Source: JACQHM01 sp964535215 (lineage in GTDB: Bacteria; Methylomirabilota; Methylomirabilia; Methylomirabilales; JACQHM01). From it: 64,000 nucleotides of DNA. Below, piece by piece: positions 16,108 through 24,930 of this stretch (position 1 is its first letter; every line of letters begins with the position of its first letter). Position numbers and translations under genes: made by a program. Where the stretch lies: contig CAZHST010000004.1 in assembly GCA_964535215.1 (NCBI GenBank), positions 1 to 64,000 of the forward strand. Direction: 5' to 3'. The notes beneath the pieces are model-generated. The model was not told the DNA's origin and searched no databases. It worked only from the letters and a program-made list of their open reading frames with translations.

Positions 16108-16986
16108 ATGGCCGTGAAATGGGTTGGTCTCCTCGGGGTACTTTTCGTCGCCGTCTCATGCTTCCCTGTCGGGAGTGTCCAGGGAGGCGAGGTCAAGGAG
16201 TTCCGGGTTTGCGCCGATCCGGAGAACCTCCCCTTTTCTAATCAGCGGTTGGAAGGGTTTGAGAACAAGATCGCCGAGCTCATCGCCCGGGACTTGGGCG
16301 CTGAGCTCACCTATTACTGGTGGCCGCACCAGCGGGGGCTGGTCCGGCGGGCGCTCAACGCAGGCCGGTGTGATGTCCTCATTGGTATCCCCAGAGGGTA
16401 TGGTCCGGTCCTCTCGACCAAACCGTATTACCGCACGGCCTATGTCATCGCCTATCGGAACGATCTCGGCTTTAAGATCCAATCCCTGGATGACCCGATC
16501 TTGAAGACGGTCAGGATCGGTGTCCATATCAACACCCCCCCGCATGAAGCGCTAGCCCAAAGGGGTCTCCGGGGTGAAAACGTAATCGGCTATCCGCTCT
16601 ACTACGATTCCCGATTTCATCCGGAGGAGTATCCCGGCAAGCTCATCGAAGATCTCCTGGCCGGGAAGATTGACGTGGCGCTCGTCTGGGGACCCATTGC
16701 CGGCTATTTTGTCAGCAAACGATCAAGCCCGCTTCAGGTGGTTCCCCTCACCGGTGGGGAGCCTGGGACGCCTTTCACCTTCGAGATCTCCATGGGGGTC
16801 AGGGAGGGCGATAAAGAACTCAAAGCGCGGCTGGAGGAGGTGCTCAGTAGGAAGCAGACCGAGATCAGAAAGATCCTGGAGGACTATGGCGTGCCGCTCC
16901 TCGCTGGTGAGGTTTCGAGCGGAGATCGAAGCCAGGAAGGTTCGGGAGAAGGGCATAAGGGCGAAGGAGGATACCATGGTCACTGA
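16108..16986 (+). CDS. xoxJ: XoxJ periplasmic binding protein
   Basis: The 292-residue protein has a signal peptide (..FPVGSVQGGE) and the family 3 solute-binding fold: FRVCADPENLPFSNQRLEGFENKIAELIARDLG, YYRTAYVIAYR and LIEDLLAGKIDVALVWGP. This is the MxaJ/XoxJ pattern. XoxJ is believed to help assemble or activate XoxF rather than import a nutrient. It lies directly after xoxF and before the cytochrome gene, with an AAGGAGAT ribosome site. The last ~25 residues are rich in Gly, Glu and His. Confidence 0.92.
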   Translation: MAVKWVGLLGVLFVAVSCFPVGSVQGGEVKEFRVCADPENLPFSNQRLEGFENKIAELIARDLGAELTYYWWPHQRGLVRRALNAGRCDVLIGIPRGYGPVLSTKPYYRTAYVIAYRNDLGFKIQSLDDPILKTVRIGVHINTPPHEALAQRGLRGENVIGYPLYYDSRFHPEEYPGKLIEDLLAGKIDVALVWGPIAGYFVSKRSSPLQVVPLTGGEPGTPFTFEISMGVREGDKELKARLEEVLSRKQTEIRKILEDYGVPLLAGEVSSGDRSQEGSGEGHKGEGGYHGH

Positions 16987-17016
16987 CGAGGGAATCGTCT
17001 ATCTAAGGAGGGGACG

Positions 17017-17406
17017 ATGAGGTGGAGCATCGGGCTGGCCGTCCTCACCCTGGGGCTGCTGCTCGGCCAGCTTGGGATTCCAAGGGCAGAGGAGAAGCCG
17101 AAGGCGCTTAACCCTTACACCGGTAACCCCGAGGCAATCAAGGAGGGCCGGACACTGTATATCCAGTCCGGTTGCTCCGGCTGCCACGGGGTCGGGGGTG
17201 GAGGGGGGATGGGCCCGCCGCTTCTCGACGATGTCTGGAAGTTTGGCGGTGACGATGAGACCCTCTTCAAGCTGATCAGAGGGGAGATCCCGGAGCAAAC
17301 CATGCCGGCAGTCTTCGGAAAGGTGCTCAAGGATGAGGAGATCTGGAAGATCCTTGCCTACATCCGCTCCCTGTATCGCGGCGATCCAAGCAAGGTTGTG
17401 TGGTAG
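17017..17406 (+). CDS. xoxG: XoxG-type cytochrome c, electron acceptor of XoxF
   Basis: This is a 129-residue small class I cytochrome c. A signal peptide ends near IPRAEE. The heme site is C53-S-G-C56-H57 and the axial Met lies in EQTMPAVFG. A C-terminal helix (EEIWKILAYIRSLY) packs on the heme. It is the third gene of xoxFJG and should accept electrons from reduced PQQ and pass them to the respiratory chain. It is shorter than many XoxG proteins, which exceed 170 residues. Confidence 0.88.
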   Translation: MRWSIGLAVLTLGLLLGQLGIPRAEEKPKALNPYTGNPEAIKEGRTLYIQSGCSGCHGVGGGGGMGPPLLDDVWKFGGDDETLFKLIRGEIPEQTMPAVFGKVLKDEEIWKILAYIRSLYRGDPSKVVW

Positions 17407-17430
17407 GGGGCGACAATCCCGTAATTTCCC

Positions 17431-17459
17431 TTGACAGGTCTAGGGATGGATGGTATTAA
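17431..17459 (+). promoter_or_regulatory. Promoter of the form II-like molybdenum hydroxylase operon
   Basis: TTGACA (17431-17436), a 17-bp spacer, and TATTAA (17454-17459), placed 120 bp before the first gene. Confidence 0.75.
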
Positions 17460-17581
17460 AATGCTGTTTTACCTGAAGAGGGCAAGAAAGGCAGCCGGCT
17501 TTTGGCAATAGCTCCCACGGGTTCTCGGATCGGTTAAAGCAGGTGCGGTGATCCTTGGGTTTGTGAAAGGGGGTGGCGAGC

Positions 17582-18052
17582 GTGGCGCAAATCAGCGTGA
17601 AGGTCAACGGGGTGATGCGTCAGCATGAGGTGGAGCCCCGCCTCCTCCTCGTCCATTACCTTCGGGACATCCTGGGGCTGACAGGCACCCATGTGGGCTG
17701 CGACACCAGCCAGTGCGGGGCCTGCACGGTGATCCTGAACGGGATGGGGGTCAAATCGTGTACCCTCCTGGCCGTCCAGGCGGATGGGGGAGAGATTGTG
17801 ACCATCGAAGGGCTGGCGAAGGATGGGGAGCTCCATCCGCTTCAGGAAGGGTTCTGGGAGGAACATGGGCTCCAGTGTGGCTTTTGTACCCCAGGGATGA
17901 TCATGGCCGCCTACCAGCTCCTCCAGCGGAATCCGAACCCCACCGAAGACGTGATCAGGCGCAGCCTGGAGGGGAACCTCTGTCGGTGCACAGGCTACCA
18001 CAACATTGTGAAAGCGATTCAGTACGCCGCCAGGAAGATGGCGGCCCGCTGA
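17582..18052 (+). CDS. Molybdenum hydroxylase 2Fe-2S subunit (CoxS-like, cluster A)
   Basis: A small iron-sulfur subunit of about 156 residues. The plant-type 2Fe-2S motif is CDTSQCGACTV. The second cluster on a four-helix domain uses CGFCTPG and CRCTG. It relays electrons from the molybdenum centre in the next gene's product to the FAD subunit. GTG at 17582 is preferred because AAAGGGGG lies at the right distance; an in-frame GTG at 17573 is too close to it. It is the first gene of an S-L-M operon. Confidence 0.9.
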   Translation: MAQISVKVNGVMRQHEVEPRLLLVHYLRDILGLTGTHVGCDTSQCGACTVILNGMGVKSCTLLAVQADGGEIVTIEGLAKDGELHPLQEGFWEEHGLQCGFCTPGMIMAAYQLLQRNPNPTEDVIRRSLEGNLCRCTGYHNIVKAIQYAARKMAAR

Positions 18053-18066
18053 GGGGAGGGGGGACC

Positions 18067-20424
18067 ATGGCGACCGTCACCAAGCTTTTCGGATCGAGCA
18101 TCAAGCGCCGGGAGGACCCCCGGCTCATCACCGGCAAAGGAAACTACGTGGACGACATCAAGCTTCCCGGCACAACCTACGCGGTCTTTGTGCGAAGCCC
18201 TCATGCCCATGCTAGGATCAAGGCTATTCATACGGCTCAGGCCAAGAAGGTCCCTGGCGTGGTTGCTGTCTTCACCGGGAAGGACTTAGTGGAGGGGAAG
18301 GTCGGTAGCCTCCCCTGCGGCTGGCTCCTGCCTGACATCAAGCTCCCCCCTCACCTGCCTTTGGCCGTGGACAAGGCCCGCCACATGGGGGAGGCCGTGG
18401 CCGTGGTGATCGCCGAGAACCCTTACGCGGCCAGAGACGGCGCGGAGCTGGTGGAGGTGGACTACGAGGTCCTCCCGGCGGTCACCGACGGGGAGAAGGC
18501 CCTCCAGCCAGGGGCCCCGGTCGTCCACGATCAGGCGCCGGGAAACCTCTGCTTTTCCTGGTCCATCGGGGATAAGGACAAGACCGACGCAGCCTTTAAA
18601 GGTGCGGCTCATGTGGTCAAGCAGCGACTGATCAACCAACGCCTCATCCCGAACGCCATCGAGCCCCGCGCTTCCCTTGCCAGCTTTAACCCGGCGACGG
18701 GCGACCTGACCCTTTGGGTCACCTCCCAGAACCCCCACGTCCACCGCCTCCTCATGGCCGCTTTTGTCCTGGGGATGCCGGAGCACAAGGTCCGGGTCAT
18801 CTCCCCCGACGTGGGCGGTGGCTTCGGGTCCAAGATCTTCCTCTACCCAGAGGAGGTGGTGGTGTCATGGGCCTCCAAGAGCCTGGGGCGGCCCGTCAAG
18901 TGGACGGCCGAGCGGCGGGAGAGCTTCATGACCGACGCCCACGGCCGCGACCACATCACCGAAGCCGAGATGGCCTTTGACAAGGACGGGAAGATCCTGG
19001 GCCTCCGGGTGAGGACCGTTGCGAACCTAGGGGCCTACCTCTCGACCTTTGCCCCTGCCATTCCGACGTACCTCTACGGCACCCTCCTCTCGGGCGTGTA
19101 CGAGATCCCGGCCATCTGGTGTGAGGTCCAGGGGGTCTTCACCAACACGACCCCGGTGGACGCCTACCGGGGGGCGGGACGCCCCGAGGCCTGCTACGTC
19201 GTCGAGCGGTTGGTGGATCTGGGGGCTAGGGCCCTTGGGATGGACCCGGCCGAGCTTCGCCGGAAGAACTTTATCCCGGCCGACAAGTTCCCCTACCAGA
19301 CCCCGGTGGCCCTTGTCTATGACAGCGGGAACTACGGGCCGAATCTGGACCGGGCCCTCCAGATCCTTGACTACCAGAAGCTCCGCCAGGAGCAGGAGCG
19401 GCTCCGGAAGGAGGGGCGGTACATCGGCATCGGCTTCTCGACCTACATCGAGGCCTGTAGCATCGCCCCTTCCAAGGTGGTGGGGGCCCTGGGGGCCCAG
19501 GCAGGCCTCTGGGAGAGCGCCCACGTCCGGGTCCATCCCACCGGGAAGGTGACCGTCTACACCGGCTCCCATACCCATGGCCAGGGGCACGAGACCACCT
19601 TTTCCCAGCTTGTGGCCGATGAGCTGGGCATCCCCATGGAGGATGTGGAAATCGTCCACGGCGACACCGGTCAGATCCCCTTCGGGATGGGGACCTACGG
19701 GAGCCGGAGCGCGGCGGTGGGCGGGACGGCCATTTACATGAGCCTCCAGAAGATCAAGGAGAAGGGGAAGAAGATCGCCGCCCACCTCCTGGAGGCGGCT
19801 GAGGCCGACATCGTCTATGAGGGGGGGAGGTTCTTCGTCAAAGGCTCGCCGGATCGGGCCAAGACCTTCCAGGAGGTCTCCCTCATGGCGTATCTCGCCC
19901 ACAACATCCCCGAGGGGATGGAGCCTGGCCTGGAGGCTACCAGCTTCTTTGACCCCTCCAACTTCACCTTCCCCTTCGGCACCCACATCGCCGTTGTAGA
20001 GGTGGACCCGGAGACAGGGGTGGTCAAGCTCCTCCGCTACGTCGCCGTAGACGATGTGGGGAACGTCATCAACCCTATGATCGTGGATGGGATGGTGCAT
20101 GGGGGTATCGCCCAGGGGGCAGCCCAGGCCCTCTGGGAGGGGGCGGTCTACGACGAGAACGGCCAGCTCCTCACCGGGACGATGATGGAGTATGCGCTTC
20201 CCAAGGCTGATAACCTGCCATCCTTCGAGACCGACCGCACGGTGACGCCCTCGCCTGTCAATCCGATGGGGGTCAAAGGGGCAGGGGAGACCGGGACCAT
20301 CGCGGCCACCGCAGCCGTCGCCAACGCCGTGATGGACGCCCTGACCCCCTTCGGGATCACCCATATTGATCTACCTCTGACACCGAACCGGATCTGGCAG
20401 GCGATCCAGGCTGCCAAAAAATAG
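18067..20424 (+). CDS. Molybdenum hydroxylase large subunit, form II CoxL-like
   Basis: The 785-residue molybdopterin (MCD) subunit of the xanthine oxidase family has PDVGGGFGSK in the Moco-binding region and THGQGHETTFSQ, and the catalytic Glu is in GVKGAGETG. The active-site loop reads DAYRGAGR, the form II signature. The Cys of AYxCSFR that holds copper in true CO dehydrogenase is absent. It is therefore more likely an aldehyde, purine or related hydroxylase than a CODH. Start ATG 18067 follows GGGGAGGGG. Position after xoxFJG makes an aldehyde substrate attractive, but this is inference. Confidence 0.88.
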   Translation: MATVTKLFGSSIKRREDPRLITGKGNYVDDIKLPGTTYAVFVRSPHAHARIKAIHTAQAKKVPGVVAVFTGKDLVEGKVGSLPCGWLLPDIKLPPHLPLAVDKARHMGEAVAVVIAENPYAARDGAELVEVDYEVLPAVTDGEKALQPGAPVVHDQAPGNLCFSWSIGDKDKTDAAFKGAAHVVKQRLINQRLIPNAIEPRASLASFNPATGDLTLWVTSQNPHVHRLLMAAFVLGMPEHKVRVISPDVGGGFGSKIFLYPEEVVVSWASKSLGRPVKWTAERRESFMTDAHGRDHITEAEMAFDKDGKILGLRVRTVANLGAYLSTFAPAIPTYLYGTLLSGVYEIPAIWCEVQGVFTNTTPVDAYRGAGRPEACYVVERLVDLGARALGMDPAELRRKNFIPADKFPYQTPVALVYDSGNYGPNLDRALQILDYQKLRQEQERLRKEGRYIGIGFSTYIEACSIAPSKVVGALGAQAGLWESAHVRVHPTGKVTVYTGSHTHGQGHETTFSQLVADELGIPMEDVEIVHGDTGQIPFGMGTYGSRSAAVGGTAIYMSLQKIKEKGKKIAAHLLEAAEADIVYEGGRFFVKGSPDRAKTFQEVSLMAYLAHNIPEGMEPGLEATSFFDPSNFTFPFGTHIAVVEVDPETGVVKLLRYVAVDDVGNVINPMIVDGMVHGGIAQGAAQALWEGAVYDENGQLLTGTMMEYALPKADNLPSFETDRTVTPSPVNPMGVKGAGETGTIAATAAVANAVMDALTPFGITHIDLPLTPNRIWQAIQAAKK

Positions 20425-20439
20425 GGGGAGGGAGAGGAC

Positions 20440-21312
20440 ATGTATCCAGCAGCGTTTGAGTACCACACGCCGGGAAGTGTGAACGAGGCCATCGCCCTGC
20501 TGGACCGCTACAGGGACGAGGCGAAGCTTCTGGCCGGCGGCCACAGCCTGATCCCCCTCATGAAGCTCCGTCTGGCCCAGCCGAAGCACCTGATTGATCT
20601 CCGGAAGATCCAGGGGCTTTCAGGGATCCGGGAGGCCGATGGAGCCGTCGTCATCGGGGCCATGACGACCCACTGGATGGTGGAGAGCTCAGAGCTTTTA
20701 AGGCAAAAGCTCCCGATCCTTCCCGAGGCGGCCAGCCAGATCGGTGATATGCAGGTCAGGAACATGGGGACGATCGGCGGAAGTCTGTCCCACGCCGATC
20801 CGGCGGCGGACCTTCCAGCGGTCATCCTGGCCTTGGGCGCCGAGCTTAAAGCGGTGGGCCCCAAAGGGGAGCGGACCATCAGAGCCGAGGACTTCTTCGT
20901 GGACCTGCTGACAACAGCCCTCCAGCCGAACGAGATCCTGACCGAGATCCGGATCCCCCTCCCCCCTGCTAGGACGGGAGGGGCCTATGAGAAGTACCCG
21001 CATCCGGCCTCCCGCTACGCCATTGTCGGCGTCGCCGCCCTTCTCACCGTGGACCGGCGGGATACTGTCCAGAGTGCCAGCATCGGCATCACCGGGATCG
21101 GGCCCAAGGCGGTGCGGGCGAAGGCGTCGGAACAGTACCTCATCGGAAAGGCCCCGGACAGCGATGTCTTGAAGATGGCGGCGGAGAAGGCCCCGGACGG
21201 GATCGCGATCCGGGCGGACCTCCAGGGCTCGGTGGAGTACAAGGCCCACCTGACCAGGGTGTACACGAGGCGCGCCCTCGCAAGAGCCCTGGAGCGGGCC
21301 CGAGCCGCTTGA
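20440..21312 (+). CDS. Molybdenum hydroxylase FAD subunit (CoxM-like, cluster A)
   Basis: The 290-residue FAD-binding subunit of the vanillyl-alcohol oxidase fold has LLAGGHSLIPLMKLRLAQP and NMGTIGGSLSHADPAADLP, the two FAD-contact motifs of CoxM proteins, plus the C-terminal CO_deh_flav_C domain. It takes electrons from the iron-sulfur subunit and hands them to quinone or another acceptor. Gap of 15 bp after the large subunit with a GGGGAGGG site, so translation is coupled within the operon. Confidence 0.9.
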   Translation: MYPAAFEYHTPGSVNEAIALLDRYRDEAKLLAGGHSLIPLMKLRLAQPKHLIDLRKIQGLSGIREADGAVVIGAMTTHWMVESSELLRQKLPILPEAASQIGDMQVRNMGTIGGSLSHADPAADLPAVILALGAELKAVGPKGERTIRAEDFFVDLLTTALQPNEILTEIRIPLPPARTGGAYEKYPHPASRYAIVGVAALLTVDRRDTVQSASIGITGIGPKAVRAKASEQYLIGKAPDSDVLKMAAEKAPDGIAIRADLQGSVEYKAHLTRVYTRRALARALERARAA

Positions 21313-21316
21313 ACCG

Positions 21317-21913
21317 GTGATTGCAGCGATCGTCCTGGCGGCGGGGACGGCCAGCCGGTTCGGGGGACAGAAACTCCTCGCTCCTTTGGAGGGGAAGCCC
21401 CTGATCCGCTGGACCGTTGAGCAGGTCTTGGCCTCCCAGGTGGAGGAGGTCGTGGTCGTCCTGGGAAGGGAGGCTGCAAAGATCCGGGAGGCTCTTCACG
21501 GCCTCCCGGTCCGTTTTCTCGTGAACCCCCGCTACCAGGAAGGGATGAGCCGTTCCCTGCAGGCGGGGATTCGTTCGTTGGATCCAGCGGTCAAAGCCGC
21601 CCTCATCGTTTTGGGCGATCAGCCCCAGGTGACAGCGGCGATCATCAACGGTCTTATCGAAACCTACCTCGCCTCAAAAAAGCCCGTTGTTGTCCCCGTC
21701 TACGAAGGCGTCCGGGGGAACCCGGTCCTCTTCGATGCGTCCCTGTTTCCGGAGGTCATGGCTATCACCGGCGATCAGGGGGCCCGAGAGGTCATCAGCA
21801 AGGACCCTGAGCGCGTCGCCTCGGTCCCCTATTCCTTCCCGATGCCCCGCGACGTGGACACCCAGGACGACTACCAGGCTCTCCTTCGGGAGTTCCGGTC
21901 CTTCGGCTTCTGA
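21317..21913 (+). CDS. mocA: MocA-like molybdenum cofactor cytidylyltransferase
   Basis: The 198-residue nucleotidyltransferase opens IAAIVLAAGTASRFGGQKLL, the MobA/MocA nucleotide-binding loop. It has IVLGDQPQV for metal binding and GNPVLFDASLF in the substrate loop. MocA joins CTP to molybdopterin to make MCD, the cofactor form used by xanthine oxidase-family enzymes such as both clusters here. It starts with GTG 4 bp after coxM-like, so it belongs to that operon. Discrimination from GTP-using MobA rests on family resemblance. Confidence 0.88.
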   Translation: MIAAIVLAAGTASRFGGQKLLAPLEGKPLIRWTVEQVLASQVEEVVVVLGREAAKIREALHGLPVRFLVNPRYQEGMSRSLQAGIRSLDPAVKAALIVLGDQPQVTAAIINGLIETYLASKKPVVVPVYEGVRGNPVLFDASLFPEVMAITGDQGAREVISKDPERVASVPYSFPMPRDVDTQDDYQALLREFRSFGF

Positions 21914-22048
21914 GGGTGGAGGGTACAATGACGGCTCACAAGATCTTCATCTCGGTCACCCTCGGCTTCTGCCATGGACCCAACCTTTCAGACCGTCCAG
22001 GAGTGTCCTGAGGGAAAGGGACTCGACCTCAAAGGTCAGGGGGGGGCG

Positions 22049-22816
22049 GTGAACCGGTTGAGGGGCAAGGTGGCGGTGATCACGGGGGGGGCCTCCGGGA
22101 TCGGGGAGGCCACGGCAAAGCTCTTTGTCGAGGAGGGGGCCCGCGTGGTGATTGCGGACATGGACGGCGAGGAGGGAAGCCGTGTGGCAGAAGAGATCAG
22201 GGGGAAAGGCGGCCAGGCCCTCTTCGTACAGGCCCACGTCGAGCGGGAGGCCGAGGCGGCGGCCACCATCCGGCGGACCGTGGAAACCTTCGGGAGGCTG
22301 GACATCCTGGTGAACAATGCCGCGATAAGGCTCTACGGTCCCATCACCGAGGCTACCGAGGAAAGTTGGGACAGGATCCTCGCCGTCAACTTGAAGGGGT
22401 ATGCCTTCTTTGCCAAGTTCGCGATCCCTGAGATGCGCCGCGTTGGCGGCGGGACGATCGTGAATGTCTCCTCGGTGGGGGCCGTCTCGGGCCGGGCTGA
22501 CATGGTCCAGTACGATGTCACCAAAGCCGGCATCCTGGCCTTAACAAGGAGCCTCGCCGTGGCCCATGCGGAGGACGGCATCCGGGTCAACGCCATCTGC
22601 CCAGGCCCCATCTTCACCCCGTTCCACGAGAGGCGGGCCTTAGCCTCCGGCAAGCCGATCGAGGAGTTCAAAGAGGAGTTCGCCCGGGGAACGATTCTCA
22701 AACGTCCAGGCCTTCCCCGAGAGGTTGCCTACGGCATCTTGTTCCTGGCCTCGGACGAGTCCTCGTACGTGACCGGTACCGTCTTGATGGTGGACGGCGG
22801 CTGGTCGGCCGTCTGA
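22049..22816 (+). CDS. SDR-family NAD(P)-dependent oxidoreductase
   Basis: The 255-residue classical short-chain dehydrogenase has the cofactor motif TGGASGIGEA, NNAA, catalytic Ser in VSSVGAVSG, YDVTKAG with the Tyr-x-x-x-Lys pair, and a C-terminal GTVLMVDGGWSA. D in IADMDGEE suggests NAD(H). GTG at 22049, after a G-rich ribosome site, gives the usual length; the open frame extends to 21974. It probably ends the operon of cluster A. The substrate is unknown. Confidence 0.88.
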   Translation: MNRLRGKVAVITGGASGIGEATAKLFVEEGARVVIADMDGEEGSRVAEEIRGKGGQALFVQAHVEREAEAAATIRRTVETFGRLDILVNNAAIRLYGPITEATEESWDRILAVNLKGYAFFAKFAIPEMRRVGGGTIVNVSSVGAVSGRADMVQYDVTKAGILALTRSLAVAHAEDGIRVNAICPGPIFTPFHERRALASGKPIEEFKEEFARGTILKRPGLPREVAYGILFLASDESSYVTGTVLMVDGGWSAV

Positions 22817-22835
22817 AGGTATTCCACAGAGGCAA

Positions 22836-23417
22836 TTACCCCCCGATCAGTTTCCGGAAGAGCCTGACGATGGCCGCCCAGAGGGCTTTCAGGGCAAGAG
22901 GCAACGCCCGGACCGGCTCCACCTGCCGGGCTGGTGCCTCCTCAGCGGCTGGCGCCTCGGCCGGCTGTTCGAGGTGGGCCTTGACGCATCCGGCAAACTG
23001 TTGGAAGAGGTGCTTGGCCACATCCTCGATCATCCCCCGACCGAACTGGACGATCTTCCCAACCAGGTCCACCTCAGCTTCGACAACAACTTCTGAGCCC
23101 CCGTTGGGGAGGGGGAAGATCCGGCTCACCATCGTGACCCTGGCGGACCCGGCCCCCCCCGTCTCCCGCCCTTCCCCTACCATCCTGATCCGGCGCCCTT
23201 GCTCATCCACCTCGATCAACTGGATCCGGCCTTTATAACCCACCGTCACAGGTCCCACCTTCACCTTAACATTCCCGAGGAACGTCCGCTCGTCTTGTAC
23301 CTCCGTGAGTTCGGCCCCCGGCATGCAGACCACAACCTGGTGAGGGTCCATCAGGTACTGCCAGACCCGGGCCACCGGGGCCTGAACCTGGAACCTCTCC
23401 TCAAGCTTGAAGGCCAT
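22836..23417 (-). CDS. coxG: CoxG, SRPBCC membrane-recruitment protein
   Basis: The 193-residue protein starts with an SRPBCC/CoxG domain (ERFQVQAPVARVWQYLMDPHQVVVCMPGAELTE, GKIVQFGRGMIEDVAKHLFQQFAGCV). An Ala/Pro-rich linker leads to a C-terminal hydrophobic helix (ALKALWAAIVRLFRKLIGG). CoxG binds menaquinone or the membrane and helps attach CO dehydrogenase to the respiratory chain. It is transcribed away from coxMSL with about 135 bp between, and has a strong AAAGGAGGG site. It lies convergent to the SDR. Confidence 0.9.
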   Translation of the reverse strand: MAFKLEERFQVQAPVARVWQYLMDPHQVVVCMPGAELTEVQDERTFLGNVKVKVGPVTVGYKGRIQLIEVDEQGRRIRMVGEGRETGGAGSARVTMVSRIFPLPNGGSEVVVEAEVDLVGKIVQFGRGMIEDVAKHLFQQFAGCVKAHLEQPAEAPAAEEAPARQVEPVRALPLALKALWAAIVRLFRKLIGG

Positions 23418-23453
23418 CGTGTTCCCTCCTTTCGTCAGGCTTCCAGAAACGAC

Positions 23454-23484
23454 TTGACAAAAGCTGACAGGGGCCTCTATTATA
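23454..23484 (+). promoter_or_regulatory. Promoter of coxMSL
   Basis: TTGACA at 23454-23459 with TATTAT at 23479-23484 (19-bp spacer), or TCTATT at 23477 with an ideal 17-bp spacer. It lies in the coxG-coxM divergent gap. Confidence 0.55.
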
Positions 23485-23554
23485 ACGCTGTTTTGTTGAA
23501 TGAGACCAGAGATTTAGGAGCGGGGTGGCCTGGGCCGCCCGGAGGTGAAGCCGT

Positions 23555-24445
23555 ATGATTCCCCCCAAATTCGACTATCTCGCCCCTTTAACCCTGGATG
23601 AGGCCGTCTCCCTCTTGAGGCAGTATGGCGAAGAGGCCAAGGTCCTCTCGGGAGGTCAGAGCCTCATCCCCTTGATGAAACTTAGGTTAGCATCACCCCG
23701 CTACGTGATCGACATCAACCGGATCCCTGGACTTCAGTACATCAGGGAGGTTGATGGGACGCTCAGGATCGGGGCCCTGACCCGGGAGGCGGATCTGGAA
23801 GCCTCCGACTTGGTGAGATCCAAATACCCGATCCTCTCCGATACAGCCGTCGTCATCGCCGACCCCCTCGTCAGGAACATGGCCACGGTCTGTGGGAACC
23901 TGGCCCATGGGGACCCGGCCAACGACCACCCGGCGACCATGCTGGCGTTGGAGGCCGAGGTCATCGCCAAGGGCCCCGCAGGCGAGCGAACGATCCCCGT
24001 CGCATCCTTCTTCACCGGCCTCTTCACCACCGCTCTTCATCCCGGTGAGATCTTAACCGAGATCCGGATCCCTATCCCTCCTCCTCAAAGCGGGGGGGCT
24101 TACTTGAAGTTGGAGCGGAAGGTGGGGGACTATGCGACGGCGGCGGTCGCCGCCCAGGTGACCCTGGCCGATGGAGGGGTCTGCCGGCGGGCCGGGATCG
24201 GCCTGACGAATGTCGGCCCCACCCCGATCAAGGCCGGCCGGGCGGAGGCGTTCCTCCAGGGCAAGCCGCTGGACGAGGGGACCATCAAGGAAGCCGCCAG
24301 ACTGGCGGCGGCGGAGGCTCAGCCCTCATCGGACCGCCGCGGTTCGGCGGACTACAAGCGGGACCTGGTGAGGGTCCTGACCATCAGGGCCCTCCGCCTG
24401 GCCCTGGAGCGGGCGGGAGGCCTTGCGCCAGAAGGGGGGAGGTAG
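23555..24445 (+). CDS. coxM: CO dehydrogenase FAD subunit CoxM
   Basis: The 296-residue FAD subunit has VLSGGQSLIPLMKLRLASP and NMATVCGNLAHGDPANDHPA (FAD-contact motifs), and the C-terminal flavoprotein domain. It carries electrons from the iron-sulfur subunit toward the quinone pool with CoxG. First gene of the coxM-S-L order typical of form I CO dehydrogenase operons. Its next neighbour starts 2 bp after its stop. Confidence 0.93.
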   Translation: MIPPKFDYLAPLTLDEAVSLLRQYGEEAKVLSGGQSLIPLMKLRLASPRYVIDINRIPGLQYIREVDGTLRIGALTREADLEASDLVRSKYPILSDTAVVIADPLVRNMATVCGNLAHGDPANDHPATMLALEAEVIAKGPAGERTIPVASFFTGLFTTALHPGEILTEIRIPIPPPQSGGAYLKLERKVGDYATAAVAAQVTLADGGVCRRAGIGLTNVGPTPIKAGRAEAFLQGKPLDEGTIKEAARLAAAEAQPSSDRRGSADYKRDLVRVLTIRALRLALERAGGLAPEGGR

Positions 24446-24447
24446 CC

Positions 24448-24930
24448 ATGGCCATTCATGGGATCCGCGTCAAGGTGAACGGCGTTGAACAAAAAGCCGA
24501 GGTCGAGTCCAGGCTCCTCCTGGTCCACTTCATCAGGGACGTCCTCCGGCTGACCGGGACCCATATCGGGTGCGAGACGACCCACTGCGGGGCCTGCACC
24601 GTCCTCCTGGACGGGAAGCCGGTGAAGTCCTGCACCCTCTTTGCCGTCCAGGCGGACGGCCGGGAGCTGATGACCGTCGAGGGGCTGGAGCAGAACGGGA
24701 GGCTCCACCCCATCCAGGAGGGGTTCTGGCAGGAGCACGGCCTCCAGTGCGGCTACTGCACCCCTGGGATGCTGATGACGGGCTATGCCTTCTTGAAGAA
24801 AAATCCGAACCCCACCGAGGAGGAGATCCGGGTGGCCATCTCGGGGAACCTCTGCCGGTGCACCGGATACGTGAACATCGTGAAGGCCTTTCAGTATGCG
24901 GCCGAGAAGCTTCGGCAGGGAGGTGCATGA
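24448..24930 (+). CDS. coxS: CO dehydrogenase iron-sulfur subunit CoxS
   Basis: The 160-residue protein has both 2Fe-2S motifs, CETTHCGACTV and CGYCTPG..CRCTG, in the standard CoxS layout. It transfers electrons from the Mo-Cu site of CoxL to FAD in CoxM. Its stop overlaps the coxL start (ATGA), so the two are translationally coupled. Confidence 0.94.
   Translation: MAIHGIRVKVNGVEQKAEVESRLLLVHFIRDVLRLTGTHIGCETTHCGACTVLLDGKPVKSCTLFAVQADGRELMTVEGLEQNGRLHPIQEGFWQEHGLQCGYCTPGMLMTGYAFLKKNPNPTEEEIRVAISGNLCRCTGYVNIVKAFQYAAEKLRQGGA

Noticed and set aside
19027..20364. 445-residue minus-strand frame inside the form II coxL gene
   Set aside because: Low-complexity His/Gly/Asp composition, antisense to a conserved enzyme, no ribosome site.
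21928..22011. 27-codon frame between mocA and the SDR
   Set aside because: Although G-rich sequence precedes its ATG, it has no recognisable feature and overlaps the SDR leader; translation cannot be supported.
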